DNA of 64,000 bases from Chaetoderma sp. LZ-2023a (GCA_034401795.1 CM067363.1:30494855-30558854); one strand, 5' to 3'. Numbered from the stretch's first letter, positions 54,132-64,000 are shown. The notes: generated by a model not told the origin, from the sequence alone. Translations and numbers: made by a program.

Positions 54132-55393
54132 TTATAATGTTGCCATCTTTTCATTCATGGATTCCTTGTCTCGAGTTGGTAATTTTTCTGATTTTCCCAG
54201 AAAGTTAAGAAATTGTTTGTATATATATTCTAGAAGTTCATACTCATTATTCAGATTCTCAATATTTCTCATTGTGGTAGAAAAGGCTTCAAGAATAATT
54301 GTGACCAGCATGCTTAGTAAGCACATCTGAACAAAGAAAACAAATAGGAAGAAAAATACTGGCCCTAAAACTCTGGATGAATGTGTTAGCGCACCAAAAT
54401 CTGACACTCCCAATGCAAAGTTGAACAACGTCAAAATACTATCAAGAATATTGCTATAATTCTGTACCATTGCTCCAAACACTAAGACGGCAAAATGACA
54501 AAATGCAAATAAGAATAGAAGCGATATGAAGAAGAAATTCCTCAGAGGTCTGTTTGCTGCCACTAATGTCCCGCCTAATACAGACATCTTTTTGTTGAAT
54601 TTAAATAGCTTTATCACTTTTAAAATTGACAATAACACAAGTCCTCCTAACACATAGTTCAGAGCATAATCGATGACAGTTGCTGGGTAGAAGCTATTGT
54701 ATGTTTTACCGCCTCCATCATGAAAGGCTTTCAATACGGAACTGACGACAACCATCCGTTCAAAATACAGGCCGATACTCGTAAAACAGAGCGTGATTAT
54801 GACAAACTCGACGTAATTCCACGGATCAGTAAGGTATGCCGCTCGTCCTGTCTGTCTAAAGCGCTTTATCTCATAATAAGTGAACAATAATGAATAGAAA
54901 ACAAACAAAACTTCACACACACCAACAAAATGCTCATAGCCGCCAGTGTACTGAGACAGCTTACAAGTGAACACAAAATGCGAAGGTAACACCGCACCAA
55001 GAGGTGAAAACTCAAACATTAGCACAACAATACTGAATAAATCACTACTCGGGTTATAGACGTTAAACTCCAGAAACACGGCTCTTGTTTGCTTATCTAT
55101 CCATGAGCTAGTGTTGATGGTGTTAACCAGCTGCTCCTGTTCAATAGAGGCGAGTGGAAGTTCTACATAGTAACCACCTCCCGAATACAGTCCCACTTGA
55201 CCTATCAGTGGGATCGTCTTCAGCTCCCAGGCAGAATGATAAGACCACATGCTGCCCTTCGCAACCAAGGCAGAATCTGCTAATCTGTTTGTCCAGGATT
55301 CACGGTAATTATACGAGTCCTCATTAGCATAGGAAAATGGCTCAGTGCAAGTGACTAACCTCATAAAGTGGTTTTGAATTCCTACACAGGTGT
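54132..55393 (-). CDS. Polycystin-1-like channel gene, terminal exon
   Basis: The exon begins after ATATTTTTCAG and ends with TAA. It encodes 419 full residues after the codon shared with the previous exon (G|AC, Asp). First comes the end of the extracellular polycystin domain: YSGGGYYVELPLA, TRAVFLEFNVYNPSSDLFSI, FEFSPLGAVLPSH. Then come membrane segments: HFVGVCEVLFVFYSLLFTYY (S2), YVEFVIITLCFTSIGLYF (S3), a stretch LGGLVLLSILKVIKLFKFNK (S4), FFFISLLFLFAFCHFAVLVFG (S5), the pore helix and filter region FNFALGVSDFG, and VLGPVFFFLFVFFVQMCLLS (S6). The filter reads LGV where polycystin-2 has LGD, in line with the polycystin-1 branch. A short cytoplasmic tail follows. Cation-channel or channel-partner role in the membrane is inferred from the family. 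Confidence 0.95.
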
Positions 55394-55483
55394 CTGAAAA
55401 ATATTTAAAATACAAATACCGGTATATAAATTTTATAACACTTGTGTCAACAGAGCTTCAGAGCGTTCATAATGCTACTTATA

Positions 55484-55670
55484 TCAATGGAGGATTCCAG
55501 TTTATCCATCAATCATATGACGTCATAATCAACTATATGATGTGTAGGATGACGTCCTAATCAATTATGTCATGAATGCCATAGCTTACTTCGTCACAAA
55601 TGCATAAGTGATGACAGACTAAGCGTTGTTGTGCGAATTGTATGGCTTTACTATTTAATAAACCCCTTAT
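55484..55670 (-). mobile_element. Hairpin MITE right arm, reverse
   Basis: The end TCAATGGAGGATTCCAG, CAATCATATGACGTCATAAT, GGATGACGTCCTAATC, TTGTGCGAATTGTATGGC and CTATTTAATAAACC. It stops before the hairpin. It lies in the polycystin intron, about 90 bases from the terminal exon's acceptor. Confidence 0.85.
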
Positions 55671-55677
55671 AAAAATT

Positions 55678-56455
55678 CTATTATTAACAGTCTATTACCA
55701 ACTTATTGTCAATATGAATCGAGTGTGAAACCAGTATGTTGTTATACTATTGTCAGATCTGTTATTGTTATTAAACTGGCAATAAATTGTCAGATGATTC
55801 TCAGTGTATTGCCAGATCCATGTCAATCTATCATCAGTTTATTGTCAAATGTCTTCCTGTGCACTGACACACTAACAATAAGCTGGCAACAGGCTGATAA
55901 TAATGTTTATGAAGTGCGACAGTAAATGTTTACAGACAAAAATTTCCAGTCTTACATATATTTTATAGGAGAAATAGATCTGACAATACACTGGTAACAT
56001 TTTAACATCTAACAACAGACTGGTTACAGACTGACAATAGTCTGAACATCTGACAATAGGAGGGATTTGGAATGTTTCAGTGTACTGTCAGCTATTGTAT
56101 CACTGTGTTGTCAGAAAATTGTCCCAAACTATTTCTCATCAGAGAATAGCTGACAATAAACTGATGATATATATGACAATACACTGACAATAATCTACCA
56201 TCTGTTTCACATATTATTACCAGTCTAATGTCAGATTGTTGTCAGTGTGATACCAGTTTCCTACCAGTGTATTGTCATTTGCATGCCAGTCTGTTGTCAA
56301 CTTATTGCTAGCTACAGATTAGTTTATTACCAGTATGTTGTCAGTTGCTTATTATCAGTCTGTTATCAGCTGTATTATTGTTTCTTGCCACTTTAAACTG
56401 GTAATAGACTAACAACACACTGGCAATAAACTGACAACAGACTGTCATCAAAATA
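55678..56455. repeat. Polarity-switching TATTGTCAG satellite
   Basis: Ten-base-like units ATTGTCAG / CAGTNTATTG. 55678-55870 reads mostly TTGTCAG, 55870-56215 mostly CTGACAATA, 56215-56395 TTGTCAG again, 56395-56455 CTGACAA-type. Three inversions of polarity within 780 bases. A second block lies at 58315-58645. It is in the polycystin intron. Confidence 0.85.
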
Positions 56456-56600
56456 GAGGGAACTGCTCATGAATATTACTTTAGGACAAAGAAGGTATCA
56501 TGACATGGAGATGGCACCCGATATGCTTTAAAACTACAAGAAAAGTATCATTTTAATATTCGGTACATTATTTATTGGGCACTACAGTAGAAACAATCAT
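56456..56600. other. Short spacer, nothing seen
   Basis: AT-rich spacer between the satellite and a fold-back copy. Confidence 0.5.
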
Positions 56601-56767
56601 TAACCCTTTAACCCTCGAATTTGTTCAAGAACATTTAGATTTTCTCATAGAAATGACCATGAACACTATTTTTGAAAATGTGTCACTGGAATGACTGGCC
56701 CGGTTATCATTTCTCAAAGATCACTGCTGAAGCCGTTTTGGGATGATACGAGTGTTAAAGGGTTAAA
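56601..56767. mobile_element. Fold-back element copy, partial
   Basis: TTAACCCTTTAACCCTCG, TTTTGAAAATGTGTCACTGG, ATGACTGGCCCGGTTATC, GATCACTGCTGAAGCCGTTT and TTAAAGGGTTAA. The centre of the second arm is deleted. Confidence 0.75.
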
Positions 56768-56771
56768 CTAA

Positions 56772-57670
56772 CAAGAACGACAATTCCATTTCGCCAAGCA
56801 GAACATCACATCCAAGATTGGTCATGGTGACCTTGACTTGTAACACCAAAATCGATTGGGTTCTTCGAAACACCAAGGCCAACCTCCCACCCAAGATTAG
56901 TAACAATCGCTTCAATGAAACTCGAAATACCATCCAGAAACATGTTACATCATTAATTAGGTCGCAGTGACCTTGCCCTTTGACTTCAAAATCGACAAGG
57001 TTCTTCGGACCACCAAGGAAAAAAAACCCACGCCACATTGGTAATGATCCCTTCAATAGAACTCGAGTTATCATCCAGAAATGTAATATTACGTCATTAA
57101 TTAGGTCACCGTGACTTTGACCGTTAAACCAAAAATCGATAGAGTGCAGACCACCAAGTAAAAAGCTTCCAAGTCAGATTGGTACTGATCCCTTCAACAG
57201 AACTCGAGTTATCATCCTGAAATGCAATATTACACCATTAATTAGGTTACTGTGACCTTGACCTTTGGCTGCTTGAATCCCCAAAATCACTTGGGTTCGT
57301 CGGAAAACCAAGGATAAGCTCCCACGCCGGATTGATAAAGATCCCTTCCATAGAACTAGAGTGATCATCCAGAAACGCAATATTACACAATTAATTAGGT
57401 CACAGTGACCTTGACCGTTGACACTAAAATCGATAGGGTTCTACAGACCAACAAGGACAAGCTCCCATGCCAGATTGGTAAGGGTCTCTTCAATAGAACT
57501 TGAGCTATCATTCGGAAAACGCAATACTACATAATTAATTAGGTCATGGTGACCTTGACTGTTGATGACAGAATCGATAGGGTTCTTCGGACCACCAAGG
57601 ACAAATTCCCCACGCCAGATTTGTAACGATAGAACTCAAGTTATCATCCGGAAATGAAAGCCTGACCAGA
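56772..57670. repeat. Tandem-core array of about 145-bp units with GGTCANNNTGACC
   Basis: Six units begin TTAATTAGGTCAC-GTGACC and TTGACC, then AAAATCGAT-GGGTTCTTCG, CACCAAGGA-AA-CTCCCA, CCTTCAATAGAACTCGAG and TTATCATCC-GAAA. Unit starts are near 56817, 56958, 57101, 57240, 57394 and 57538 (spacing 140-154). The last unit runs into CCTGACCAGACGGATAGACA. Perfect GGTCANNNTGACC is present at 56820, 57398 and 57542. Confidence 0.85.
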
Positions 57671-58314
57671 CGGATAGACAAAGCTAACGCCACACACGCA
57701 CGCACCCACCCAATATATTTATACTGGGAGGGGGGAGGCCATAAATATTCAAATAGCTGGGTCACTTCAATTATAGGTTAATAACTTATGAAAACAGGCA
57801 TGACACAAGACCAGCACCACGAATTATCAGTATTATCATTACAATTTCTATGTCTACATACCAAACTGATAATGATTGTGCCTTTCATGGGTTACATGAC
57901 ATTGTTATAATTAAATCAACATCATTATAAATATATTTTCTACATTTTAATGCAGAGCTAGGAGTGCTTCTGTTGAATCTCCTAAAAAGGAAGAAGGGAG
58001 ATAACTTCTTATTTTAGCATGTAGATTTCCCCACAGGGAGTAACACCTCTTTGTCAGAGTACTGAATAATACAAATACTGCCAAAAAGTTAATTACACAA
58101 TTACGGTATGCGTGTGAGAATAAATACAGCAGCACAAATCTAACATTTTGGTATTATCAAAAGAAGGACACCGATCCAGCTTTAAAATTATTGTTATGAA
58201 GTTGTAAGCTATATTTCTAGGCATAGTTAAAAATACCAACTCAAATATTATTTTTATTTCACATCTTATCATTCTATTGTGAGACATGTTCTCTGATAGA
58301 AAAATTGTTAAGTC
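57671..58314. other. No gene recognised
   Basis: A CACACGCACGCACCCACCC stretch, GGGAGGGGGGAGG near 57727, then AT-rich sequence inside the polycystin intron. Confidence 0.45.
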
Positions 58315-58645
58315 CTTTCTTGCCAGTCTATTGTCCGATTTATTTTACTATGTCCGTTCTTGACAGTCTGTTGTCAGACATGATTTATAGTTTCCCAAGT
58401 CACTTCTTGCCAGTCTATTGCCAGTTAAGATGTTTCTTAACCCAATTTTTTTTCTTGCCAGATCTCCAACAAGACTGCCAGATTATTGTCAGACTATTAT
58501 GATCATGTCTGACAATAAACTAGGATTATTGCCAGTTTATTGTCAATTCTTATTTAATTAATGCTGGCTTATAGTCAGTCTATTGTCAGTGTTCATCTTT
58601 TATTGTCAGTCTGTTGTCACATCTTGCGAGTCTGTTGTCAGTTAA
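58315..58645. repeat. TTGCCAGTCTATTGTCAG satellite, second block
   Basis: Repeated CTTGCCAGTCTATTG, TCAGTCTGTTGTCA and TATTGTCAGT units, nearly all in one polarity, apart from CTGACAATAAACTAGG near 58508. Related to 55678-56455. Confidence 0.85.
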
Positions 58646-58654
58646 CGTTTTCTT

Positions 58655-58855
58655 AAGACGTGCTGTTGAATATTTTAAAACTAATTTGACTGGGCGCCGT
58701 TGCTCCCATTAGTTTCAAAATATCCAACAGCTTACCTGTAAGGAAATTGATAGCCAGGGATTTCGGGGATTAATCGATCCCAACATAGGCAGTGTGTGTG
58801 GATCTTAGATAAAGATGTGTCGGGCATAGCTAAAACTGGATTCCTCCATTGACCA
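58655..58855 (-). mobile_element. Hairpin MITE copy, reverse, right arm missing
   Basis: GTGCTGTTGAATATTTTAAA, CTAATTTGACTGGGCGCC, shortened second half, GGAAATTGATAGCCAGGGAT, TTAATCGATCCCAACATAGG and end AACTGGATTCCTCCATTGA. Confidence 0.85.
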
Positions 58856-59400
58856 TTCAATGGTCAGTATTTTCAGGGAAAATTAAAATTTTTGCTCAGC
58901 GAATGTCCATTTACAGACTCAGAGAAGACAATTGTTGGATATTTAATACTGGAATATACAAAAAGGCAGAGGTCATAGTTTAAAGGTCAAGAAAATGCTG
59001 CATTTTGCAGTCAGGGCAAGATGAAATTTTTTTGGAATTTTACCACTGAAATGACTGCCTCGATTACTATTTTTGTGACATTGTATGTAGTAAGTTCTCA
59101 GATTTTCTGGATTTTTTCACCGGATTTTCTGGACCTTTTTCGATTACGCCCAAAGTTATGGTATCCTTAATCCTTGAATTGTTTTGAAAAATTTCATTTT
59201 TTCATAGAAAATGTCCATTTGCTGACCAATAGAAGACTATTTTTGAAAATTTACCACTGGAATGACTGGATCGGTTATTGAGCCAGTTATTCGAGTGGTA
59301 AATTTTCAAAAATAGTATTCTCTTGGTCTGCAAATGGACATTTCTCAAGGCCACTGCAGAAGCCATTTTTGGCTGCTATGAGTGTTAAAGGGTTAAGTGT
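58856..59400. mobile_element. Fold-back element pieces
   Basis: A partial copy at about 58870-59065 (CCATTTACAGACTCAGAGAA .. ACCACTGAAATGACTGCC) and a full one at about 59163-59396 (GGTATCCTTAATCC, AAAATTTACCACTGGAATGA, CTGGATCGGTTATTGAGCC, CAAGGCCACTGCAGAAGCC, TTAAAGGGTTAA). Confidence 0.75.
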
Positions 59401-59404
59401 ATGG

Positions 59405-59650
59405 TCATACCCATTCCTCTATTAAAATTTGAGCCAATTTGGACTCTAGTAGTCTCCAACATATCAACAGCTCCAGAATTTGACCCAATCCGGATCCATA
59501 TTCTTTTATCCAGATCACGGACAATGTCTGAAAATCATTTTGCAAGTTCCTTCGTTGTGTTCAATTTGAGCCATAATCAGATCAGTAGTTTTTAAGATAC
59601 AGCTCTAGACAGACAGGATCACAATACCCTCTTCCCCTTACGCGGTGAAG
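59405..59650 (+). repeat. Dispersed repeat, second copy of 9195-9440
   Basis: CCAGAATTTGACCCAATCC, GAGCCATAATCAGATCAGTA, AGACAGACAGGATCACAATA and CCCTCTTCCCCTTACGCGGT. Same end as at 9195-9440. Confidence 0.65.
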
Positions 59651-59854
59651 GTAATAATAACACGTATGGGTAGACATACAATTGAGAGGATTGCTGTTAG
59701 TCCTTTGCCTCTTTCGCGTCTAAACGTCATTTAATTGCAGCGTCGAAAAACAAGTACAGCTCTGAAGCACATTCACTGCTAATCTCATAGTACGAGGAAA
59801 CTCATGCAATGTCATGATCAGATACATCACTCAAATATCTGATGTCACAATCAA
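59651..59854. other. Short spacer, nothing seen
   Basis: No frame or repeat match. Confidence 0.4.
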
Positions 59855-60066
59855 TAGATGAATCCAATCTATCGATCAATCATATGACATCATAAACAAC
59901 ATTACATGTAGAATGATCTTATAATCAAATAAGTCATGATTGGCGTAATCAAATCCGTTTTAAATGCTTAATAGTCCATCAAGATGTACGAATTGTATGT
60001 CTTTACTATTTAATAAACATTCAGTGGAATATTTTGGAACTAATTTGACTGGGCACTGTTGTTCAT
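59855..60066 (-). mobile_element. Hairpin MITE, reverse right arm and half hairpin
   Basis: GATGAATCCAATCTATCGAT, CAATCATATGACATCATAAA, GATGTACGAATTGTATGTC, TTTAATAAACATTCAGTGG and TTTGACTGGGCACTGTTG, where it meets a piece of the fold-back family (60067-60130). Confidence 0.8.
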
Positions 60067-60267
60067 TAGTGGTTAATTTTCAAAAATACTCTTCTCTTGG
60101 CTTGCAACTGGACATTTTCATTCAATGACAAAATTGAAATGTTCTTGACCAAATTTGACCTTTAAAGGCCGGATTTTAAGTGTGAGATTCAGCTCCCACA
60201 ATTGACACTGGATATCCCTTTCAATGACAAACCCCTGAAAATGTAAATTCTTTACGAAGTACAGCAT

Positions 60268-60372
60268 ATTCTGTTGAATATTTTGAAATTAATATGACTG
60301 GAAGACGTTGCTGCCTAAGACAGCAATGACTTCCAGCTATATTAATTTCAAAATATTCAACAGCTTTCCTGT
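60268..60372. repeat. Stand-alone hairpin core variant
   Basis: TTCTGTTGAATATTTTGAAA, TTAATATGACTGGAAGACG, TTGCTGCC..GACAGCAATG, ACTTCCAGCTATATTAATTT and CAAAATATTCAACAGC. About 45-bp stem with no MITE arms. It is a different sub-type (ATGACTGGAAG) from the main core. Confidence 0.85.
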
Positions 60373-60515
60373 TGATTTTCGCTGAGACCGAGGCATGGGG
60401 AATTTATCGGTGATGGGGTTAAACTCATAGACATCGTATATACTGGCTAGATCGCTCATGACCTCAAAAGCGGCATTTCCGAGTTCAGTATTTTATCCCC
60501 AGATGTATAGTCTGC
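60373..60515 (-). other. Possible fossil coding scrap in the polycystin intron
   Basis: On the minus strand a short frame reads TELGNAAFEVMSDLASIYDV and YEFNPITDKFPMPRSQRKS before it enters the hairpin core. The VYEFNP-TDKF-PMPR part looks like a kelch-type blade, but 39 residues are not enough. A stop lies just before it and no splice sites fit the channel gene, whose neighbouring exons already join in frame. Probably a processed scrap or chance. Confidence 0.25.
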
Positions 60516-60857
60516 AAAATAATATGTTTTTGTTACTAATCCTATTATGTAGTCGAATAGTGTCAAATTAATATAGCCAATAGTTTTATTTCTGATAAAA
60601 ATATGTAAACTTCCATCTGTTCAATTTCTCTTCAAATTACCAAAAGATAATTTCGTCATTTTTGAAGGCTATATATGCAGCTGATCGTCTGCATCAGTCA
60701 GTCAGCGAATACCTGGTCATGCACAGTTGCAATTTACTGAACTCACATCACCGGCAGTCGCGACAAACAGTCCCATAGTGAGGGTATGCACATGAGCCAT
60801 CTAGCCAATATATACGATAGATATGGTTAAATTTTATTTATTGCTATAGGCACTTAC

Positions 60858-61014
60858 CATTCTTCACTCTAACTTGGCGCAGACGAGCAGATCCAACTAA
60901 GATACTGGTTTTATCAGCAGTCATTAGCTGGTATCTTTCGCCCTGGCTATAAGCATAAACATTTGTGAAAAATGTTCTGTTCACGTAATCAAACATCAGA
61001 TTAGGAGTTAAAAC
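60858..61014 (-). CDS. Polycystin-1-like channel gene, penultimate exon
   Basis: The acceptor TTCTTCTTCTAG precedes GTTTTAACTCC and the donor AATG|GTAAGTGCC is strong; 157 bases, phase 0 in and phase 1 out. It encodes VLTPNLMFDYVNRTFFTNVY, AYSQGERYQLMTADKTS and ILVGSARLRQVRVKN. LVG-ARLRQVRV is the polycystin signature (compare LLGVPRIRQLRVRNGSC of polycystin-2 as I remember it). The next residues from the terminal exon give VRVKN-DTCVG, which matches the family exactly and confirms the splice. NRT is a glycosylation sequon. Exons upstream, for the first membrane span of the channel and the large N-terminal part, are not found in 61015-64000. Confidence 0.95.
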
Positions 61015-61189
61015 CTAGAAGAAGAAAGTCAACAAATTTAATTTATTTCACTCCAAGTCTGAAATGATGTAAATAAAACCGTTTAAATTTAATTGAATCT
61101 AGAATAGCAGAAAGATTTCCTTTATGAAGATATTTTGCTTCATATTATACTGTAGGAAAGGTCAAAGAACAAGTTGAACAAGTTTAATA

Positions 61190-61640
61190 CCTTAATGGTC
61201 AAGCTGGCCAAAATCGGCCTTTAAAGTCATCGTCAGGAATGCCCATTTGCAGGCCAAGAGAAGACTACCGGTATTCTTCTGGAATGACTGGCTCGATAGC
61301 CGAGCCAGTCATTCCAGTGGTCAATTTCCAAAATTACTGGTAGTCATCTCATTGCCAGCAAATGGACATTAAATAAGCAAACATTTTGATTTCCTTGATA
61401 AAATTTTACCATTAAAGATTTAAAGCTGTTCTGCCATGATAAAAGAAGCAGTGTTTGACCACCTATCAGTAACACAGCGCTATCAATAAAAATATATACT
61501 TTCAGTAATTCGATTATGAGTGCGGGAATTGATTTTTAACCCTTCAACCCTCAGATCAGCCAAAAATGGCCTCTGCAGTAGTACTGAGAAATGTACATTT
61601 GCAGACCAAGACTATTTTTGAAAATTTATCACTTTACCAA
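61190..61640. mobile_element. Fold-back element copies
   Basis: 61190-61400: AATGGTCAAGCTGGCCAAAA, CATTTGCAGGCCAAGAGAAG, ATGACTGGCTCGATAGCCGA, GCCAGTCATTCCAGTGGTCA. 61533-61640: half copy TTAACCCTTCAACCCTCAG to GAAAATTTATCACTTTACC. Confidence 0.8.
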
Positions 61641-62110
61641 ATATTGCCGTAAAGTAATGGAACAAAACTTGACACCCGCCTCCGTAGTATTAAGCTATAT
61701 TCTGAATTCGGTTCAAACCAGTTTAGCATAACACAAATTATTGCCTGGAAACTGCCAAATTAACGTTTATATTTTATCAATGCTGGACAGCGGTGGGTAA
61801 ATTTGATGTACCGGTAAATTGACGGAATTCGAGCCTGGTCTCCGCATTCGTATTACGAAGCGGATGCCAAAAGCTGGTTCAAATCGGTGCAGACAAACAC
61901 AAGTTATTTTACGGAAAAGGATAATTTCTCGAATTTCATACTTTCAAGGGAAAATAACTCTGGGTAAATTTGACGTAAATGGATGGGATTCGAACATGGC
62001 AATAATAATCGGTATGCCAGTTTGTTCAAATCGGTGCAGACAACACACGTTATTGTCCGGAAAACAAGCAGTACGAGCGAAAATACGTACGAACTGGCAC
62101 ATTTCTATAT
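61641..62110. repeat. Diverged tandem units of about 167 bp
   Basis: AAATTTGACGTA-ATTGA-GGGATTCGA and GGTTCAAATCGGTGCAGACA, AACACAAGTTATT, CGGAAAA recur at 61797-61915 and 61964-62060, and more weakly at 61650-61745. No coding frame. Confidence 0.6.
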
Positions 62111-62151
62111 ATCTCTTCGAGCTTCGTTTTCGAGGGGATAATAAAACATAC

Positions 62152-62248
62152 TGTTGAATATTTTGAACTTAATTCGATTGGAAGTCATTGGTGCCTAGGG
62201 CAGCAATGGTTTCCAATCAAATTAAGTTCAAAATATTCAACAGAATGT
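62152..62248. repeat. Stand-alone hairpin core variant
   Basis: CTGTTGAATATTTTGAACTT, AATTCGATTGGAAGTCATTG, loop GTGCCTAGGGCA, then CAATGGTTTCCAATCAAATT and AAGTTCAAAATATTCAACAG. Stem about 44 bp. The TGGAAGTCATTG sub-type also appears as half cores at 5845 and 15710. Confidence 0.85.
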
Positions 62249-62444
62249 CTTACCTTGAGTTGAAAGTTTTATAGACCAGGTGCGGGTGGAGGTGTAATGT
62301 CACCTGAAAGGGAAATAATTGCCATGGGTACCATAATGTGGCAAACATTACAGAATCAGGTTCTGGTTGTTGATCAGGCAACTGCTGGGGCAAATTGGTA
62401 CTTTTCGTCTGTTTTCTAATGAACCGCGAACCCATTTCCCTATT

Positions 62445-62985
62445 TTGAGCAACTCACACCTCTGCTTGTTTTTTTAGTCAGTTCACCTGAACCGTACAAG
62501 CTACAGGTCTGAATCTGGTATTAAATCCCAGAGTGTGGACATCGAAATGAATCAAAATACATGGTCATCCCATGAATATTGCGACTGCGAGGCATGGAAA
62601 ACCTAACCCCGACCACATATTTTTTATGAATTTTCGCCAAAATTATGCAATCAAATTGATAGTAATGTGATGTATTGTGTATCCACATAGAAAAGTAAAA
62701 TATTTTGGAAGGTTTGGACAGACATAACACAGTTAGGAATGTGAAACGTAATCATGTATTCCCATTTTGCAATTTTGAGCAACTCGTACTTATGATTGGG
62801 GTTTTTTCAGTCGTATCACCTGAACCATACTCGCTACTGTTTTAAATCTGGTATTAAATTAAAGCCCAGCATTTGGGGATCAAGATCAATCAAAAGATGT
62901 GGCCATCCTGTGAATATTATGTCAGAGAGACATGGACGACTTACACCCTACCCCTTAATTTTCTATGAATTTAAGAACATATATG
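62445..62985. repeat. Diverged tandem duplication of about 330 bp
   Basis: GAGCAACTC-----CT---TT, TTTTTTAGTCAGTTCACCTG, AACCGTAC---CTAC, TCTGGTATTAAAT, ATCAAAA-A-GTGGCCATCC and TATGAATTT occur at 62445-62645 and again at 62775-62980. Confidence 0.65.
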
Positions 62986-63004
62986 GCGACTCTTCTTTGT
63001 TACA

Positions 63005-63850
63005 GTAGATTATCATAAACCACAAGTTGTAATCAGCGCTGCATCATTAAGTGGTTGTCCCTCAATTACTGAACTGTTAAAGATAGATGATAAAACTATC
63101 AAAGACGCTGCACTAATAATACGTAAACATATTCTAGATTTTGTAGATAAAGCACCCCAGCTATCTTGGCCACCTACAGTAGATGCTCTGAAGAGCAAAG
63201 AAAGGGAGCCCCAAGAACAGGTCATCTCTTTCTTTTCATGTCCTAAAATCCCCAAAGCATACTGAGTGAATATGCTACACAGTTGTCTAAATCTTTCTCA
63301 GAGGATCTAGTTCATGGGGTGACACGTGGTAAATTTCTGACTGCCAATCACGCACTTGTTGGGGTAGTTTTGCACAGCATGACTGGACAAAAAATACCTA
63401 TCAACATATTTGTTTCATTTAGAAAATAGTTCAAGCTATGATCAGGTATGTAATATAGAAACAGTCTTAGCATAACATACTCCACATTTTCAAAATGAGT
63501 CAGTTGCTGCCACTACAGTCAAGTTCGGATTCGTCTGTTAATCCAATAATCTTCTGGAAGGACACCGTTGACCAAAATATTGAAACTGACAGGACATGGA
63601 ACAATACACATGGCATTGCATACCAGGAAGTGTCACAGGGTTCAGTTTTCCGGGAACTTTCTAAAGAAATTCCTATGTCTAAATCCATGACAATTACCTC
63701 TACTAGACTAGAATTGTAACATCGACAGGCAAACCCAAAGGAGAGAGACATACTACAGGATACAGAAAGGCTTGTGGTACGACACCTATTAGTAAATTTG
63801 GGCAATACACAGTTAATGGTTTGTTAACTAGGTTGACAGGTGAACAAAGG
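63005..63850 (+). pseudogene. Broken fragment of an uncharacterised repeat-family ORF (upstream part)
   Basis: Plus-strand pieces read VISAASLSGCPSITELLKID, DKTIKDAALIIRKHILDFVD, LSEYATQLSKSFSEDLVHGV, HALVGVVLHSMTGQKIPINI, then IIFWKDTVDQNIETDRTWNN and THGIAYQE. I remember such a series (ALG--LHS-TGQK, then FDN-D-N-ETL-GK-T-H-T--IAYQ) from uncharacterised repetitive ORFs of invertebrates, upstream of the region seen here at 24885-25460. Function unknown; the copy is broken. The minus-strand frames at 63013-63255 and 63500-63805 are shadows. Confidence 0.5.
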
Positions 63851-64000
63851 TGATCAACTAATTCTAAGGTTTACTGGGCGGTTGTCTTTGGTTTCTAACT
63901 GTGATGCAAGTACAATAAAGAAGACATTGATCACGTACCTTCTGCCCATTCACAAGCCAATAACCGAGTATTCAACTGTAATTGAATACCTTACATAGAC

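Noticed and set aside
62250-62435. Upstream exon of the polycystin-like gene
   Set aside because: The frame has no membrane segment or polycystin motif, and no clean acceptor and donor pair is present.

Overview
This is a stretch of animal (metazoan) nuclear DNA, AT-rich, with spliced genes and a very high load of transposon debris. Bacterial gene organisation, rRNA genes and intact tRNA genes were not seen. Two host genes are supported by open exons with matching splice sites and phases. The repeat types (LINEs with APE endonuclease, a SINE, tandem-core elements ending in GACGGACGG-type tails, many MITEs) suggest a marine invertebrate, perhaps a lophotrochozoan. That placement is an inference from general familiarity and is not proven by the sequence.

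Host gene 1 (minus strand, about 15.6 to 9.4 kb) begins with a signal-peptide exon at 15392-15521. It continues through exons 12651-12863, 10122-10346 and probably 9464-9633. All three visible junctions are phase 1 and join to one reading frame of 246 residues with no stop. It encodes a secreted, probably N-glycosylated protein. Its strand pattern reminds me of the ependymin/LolA-like fold, but no family is proven, and its 3' end is not identified. A TATAAAA box lies about 60 bases before the ATG.

Host gene 2 (minus strand, 61.0 to 54.1 kb) is the 3' end of a polycystin-1-like channel gene: an exon at 60858-61014 and a large terminal exon at 54132-55393. It carries the last part of the extracellular polycystin domain, five membrane segments and the pore. 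Upstream exons are not visible and probably lie beyond the window. Its 5.5 kb intron is full of satellites and MITEs.

Most of the rest is mobile DNA. (1) LINE-A has three long copies (6.9-8.9 kb, 17.4-19.4 kb, 46.4-48.8 kb) and two scraps. (2) LINE-B spans 19.6-23.07 kb with endonuclease, RT and a Cys/His knuckle. (3) A CR1/Jockey-like LINE-C lies at 43.1-45.3 kb and is interrupted by a SINE and another repeat. (4) An RTE-like LINE-D lies at 40.0-41.2 kb. (5) More than twenty copies or fragments occur of one MITE family of about 400 bp. It has an internal hairpin, an arm packed with TGACGTCA palindromes and an arm with a GATCGATC palindrome. (6) A near-palindromic fold-back family is built on the core GGCTCG..CGAGCC. 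(7) A piggyBac-like MITE has TTAA target duplications, and one copy is nested in the hairpin MITE. (8) Several tandem arrays and minisatellites are present. The most striking are one of about 1.6 kb at 23.1-24.7 kb with long open frames on both strands and one that flips polarity inside the polycystin intron.

The most interesting material is the TGACGTCA-rich hairpin MITE swarm, which sits in and around both host genes. Next come the uncharacterised secreted-protein gene and the structural class of arrays with repeated cores and a shared tail. All calls come from reading the sequence by eye. Family names rest on remembered motif patterns, and no search was run.
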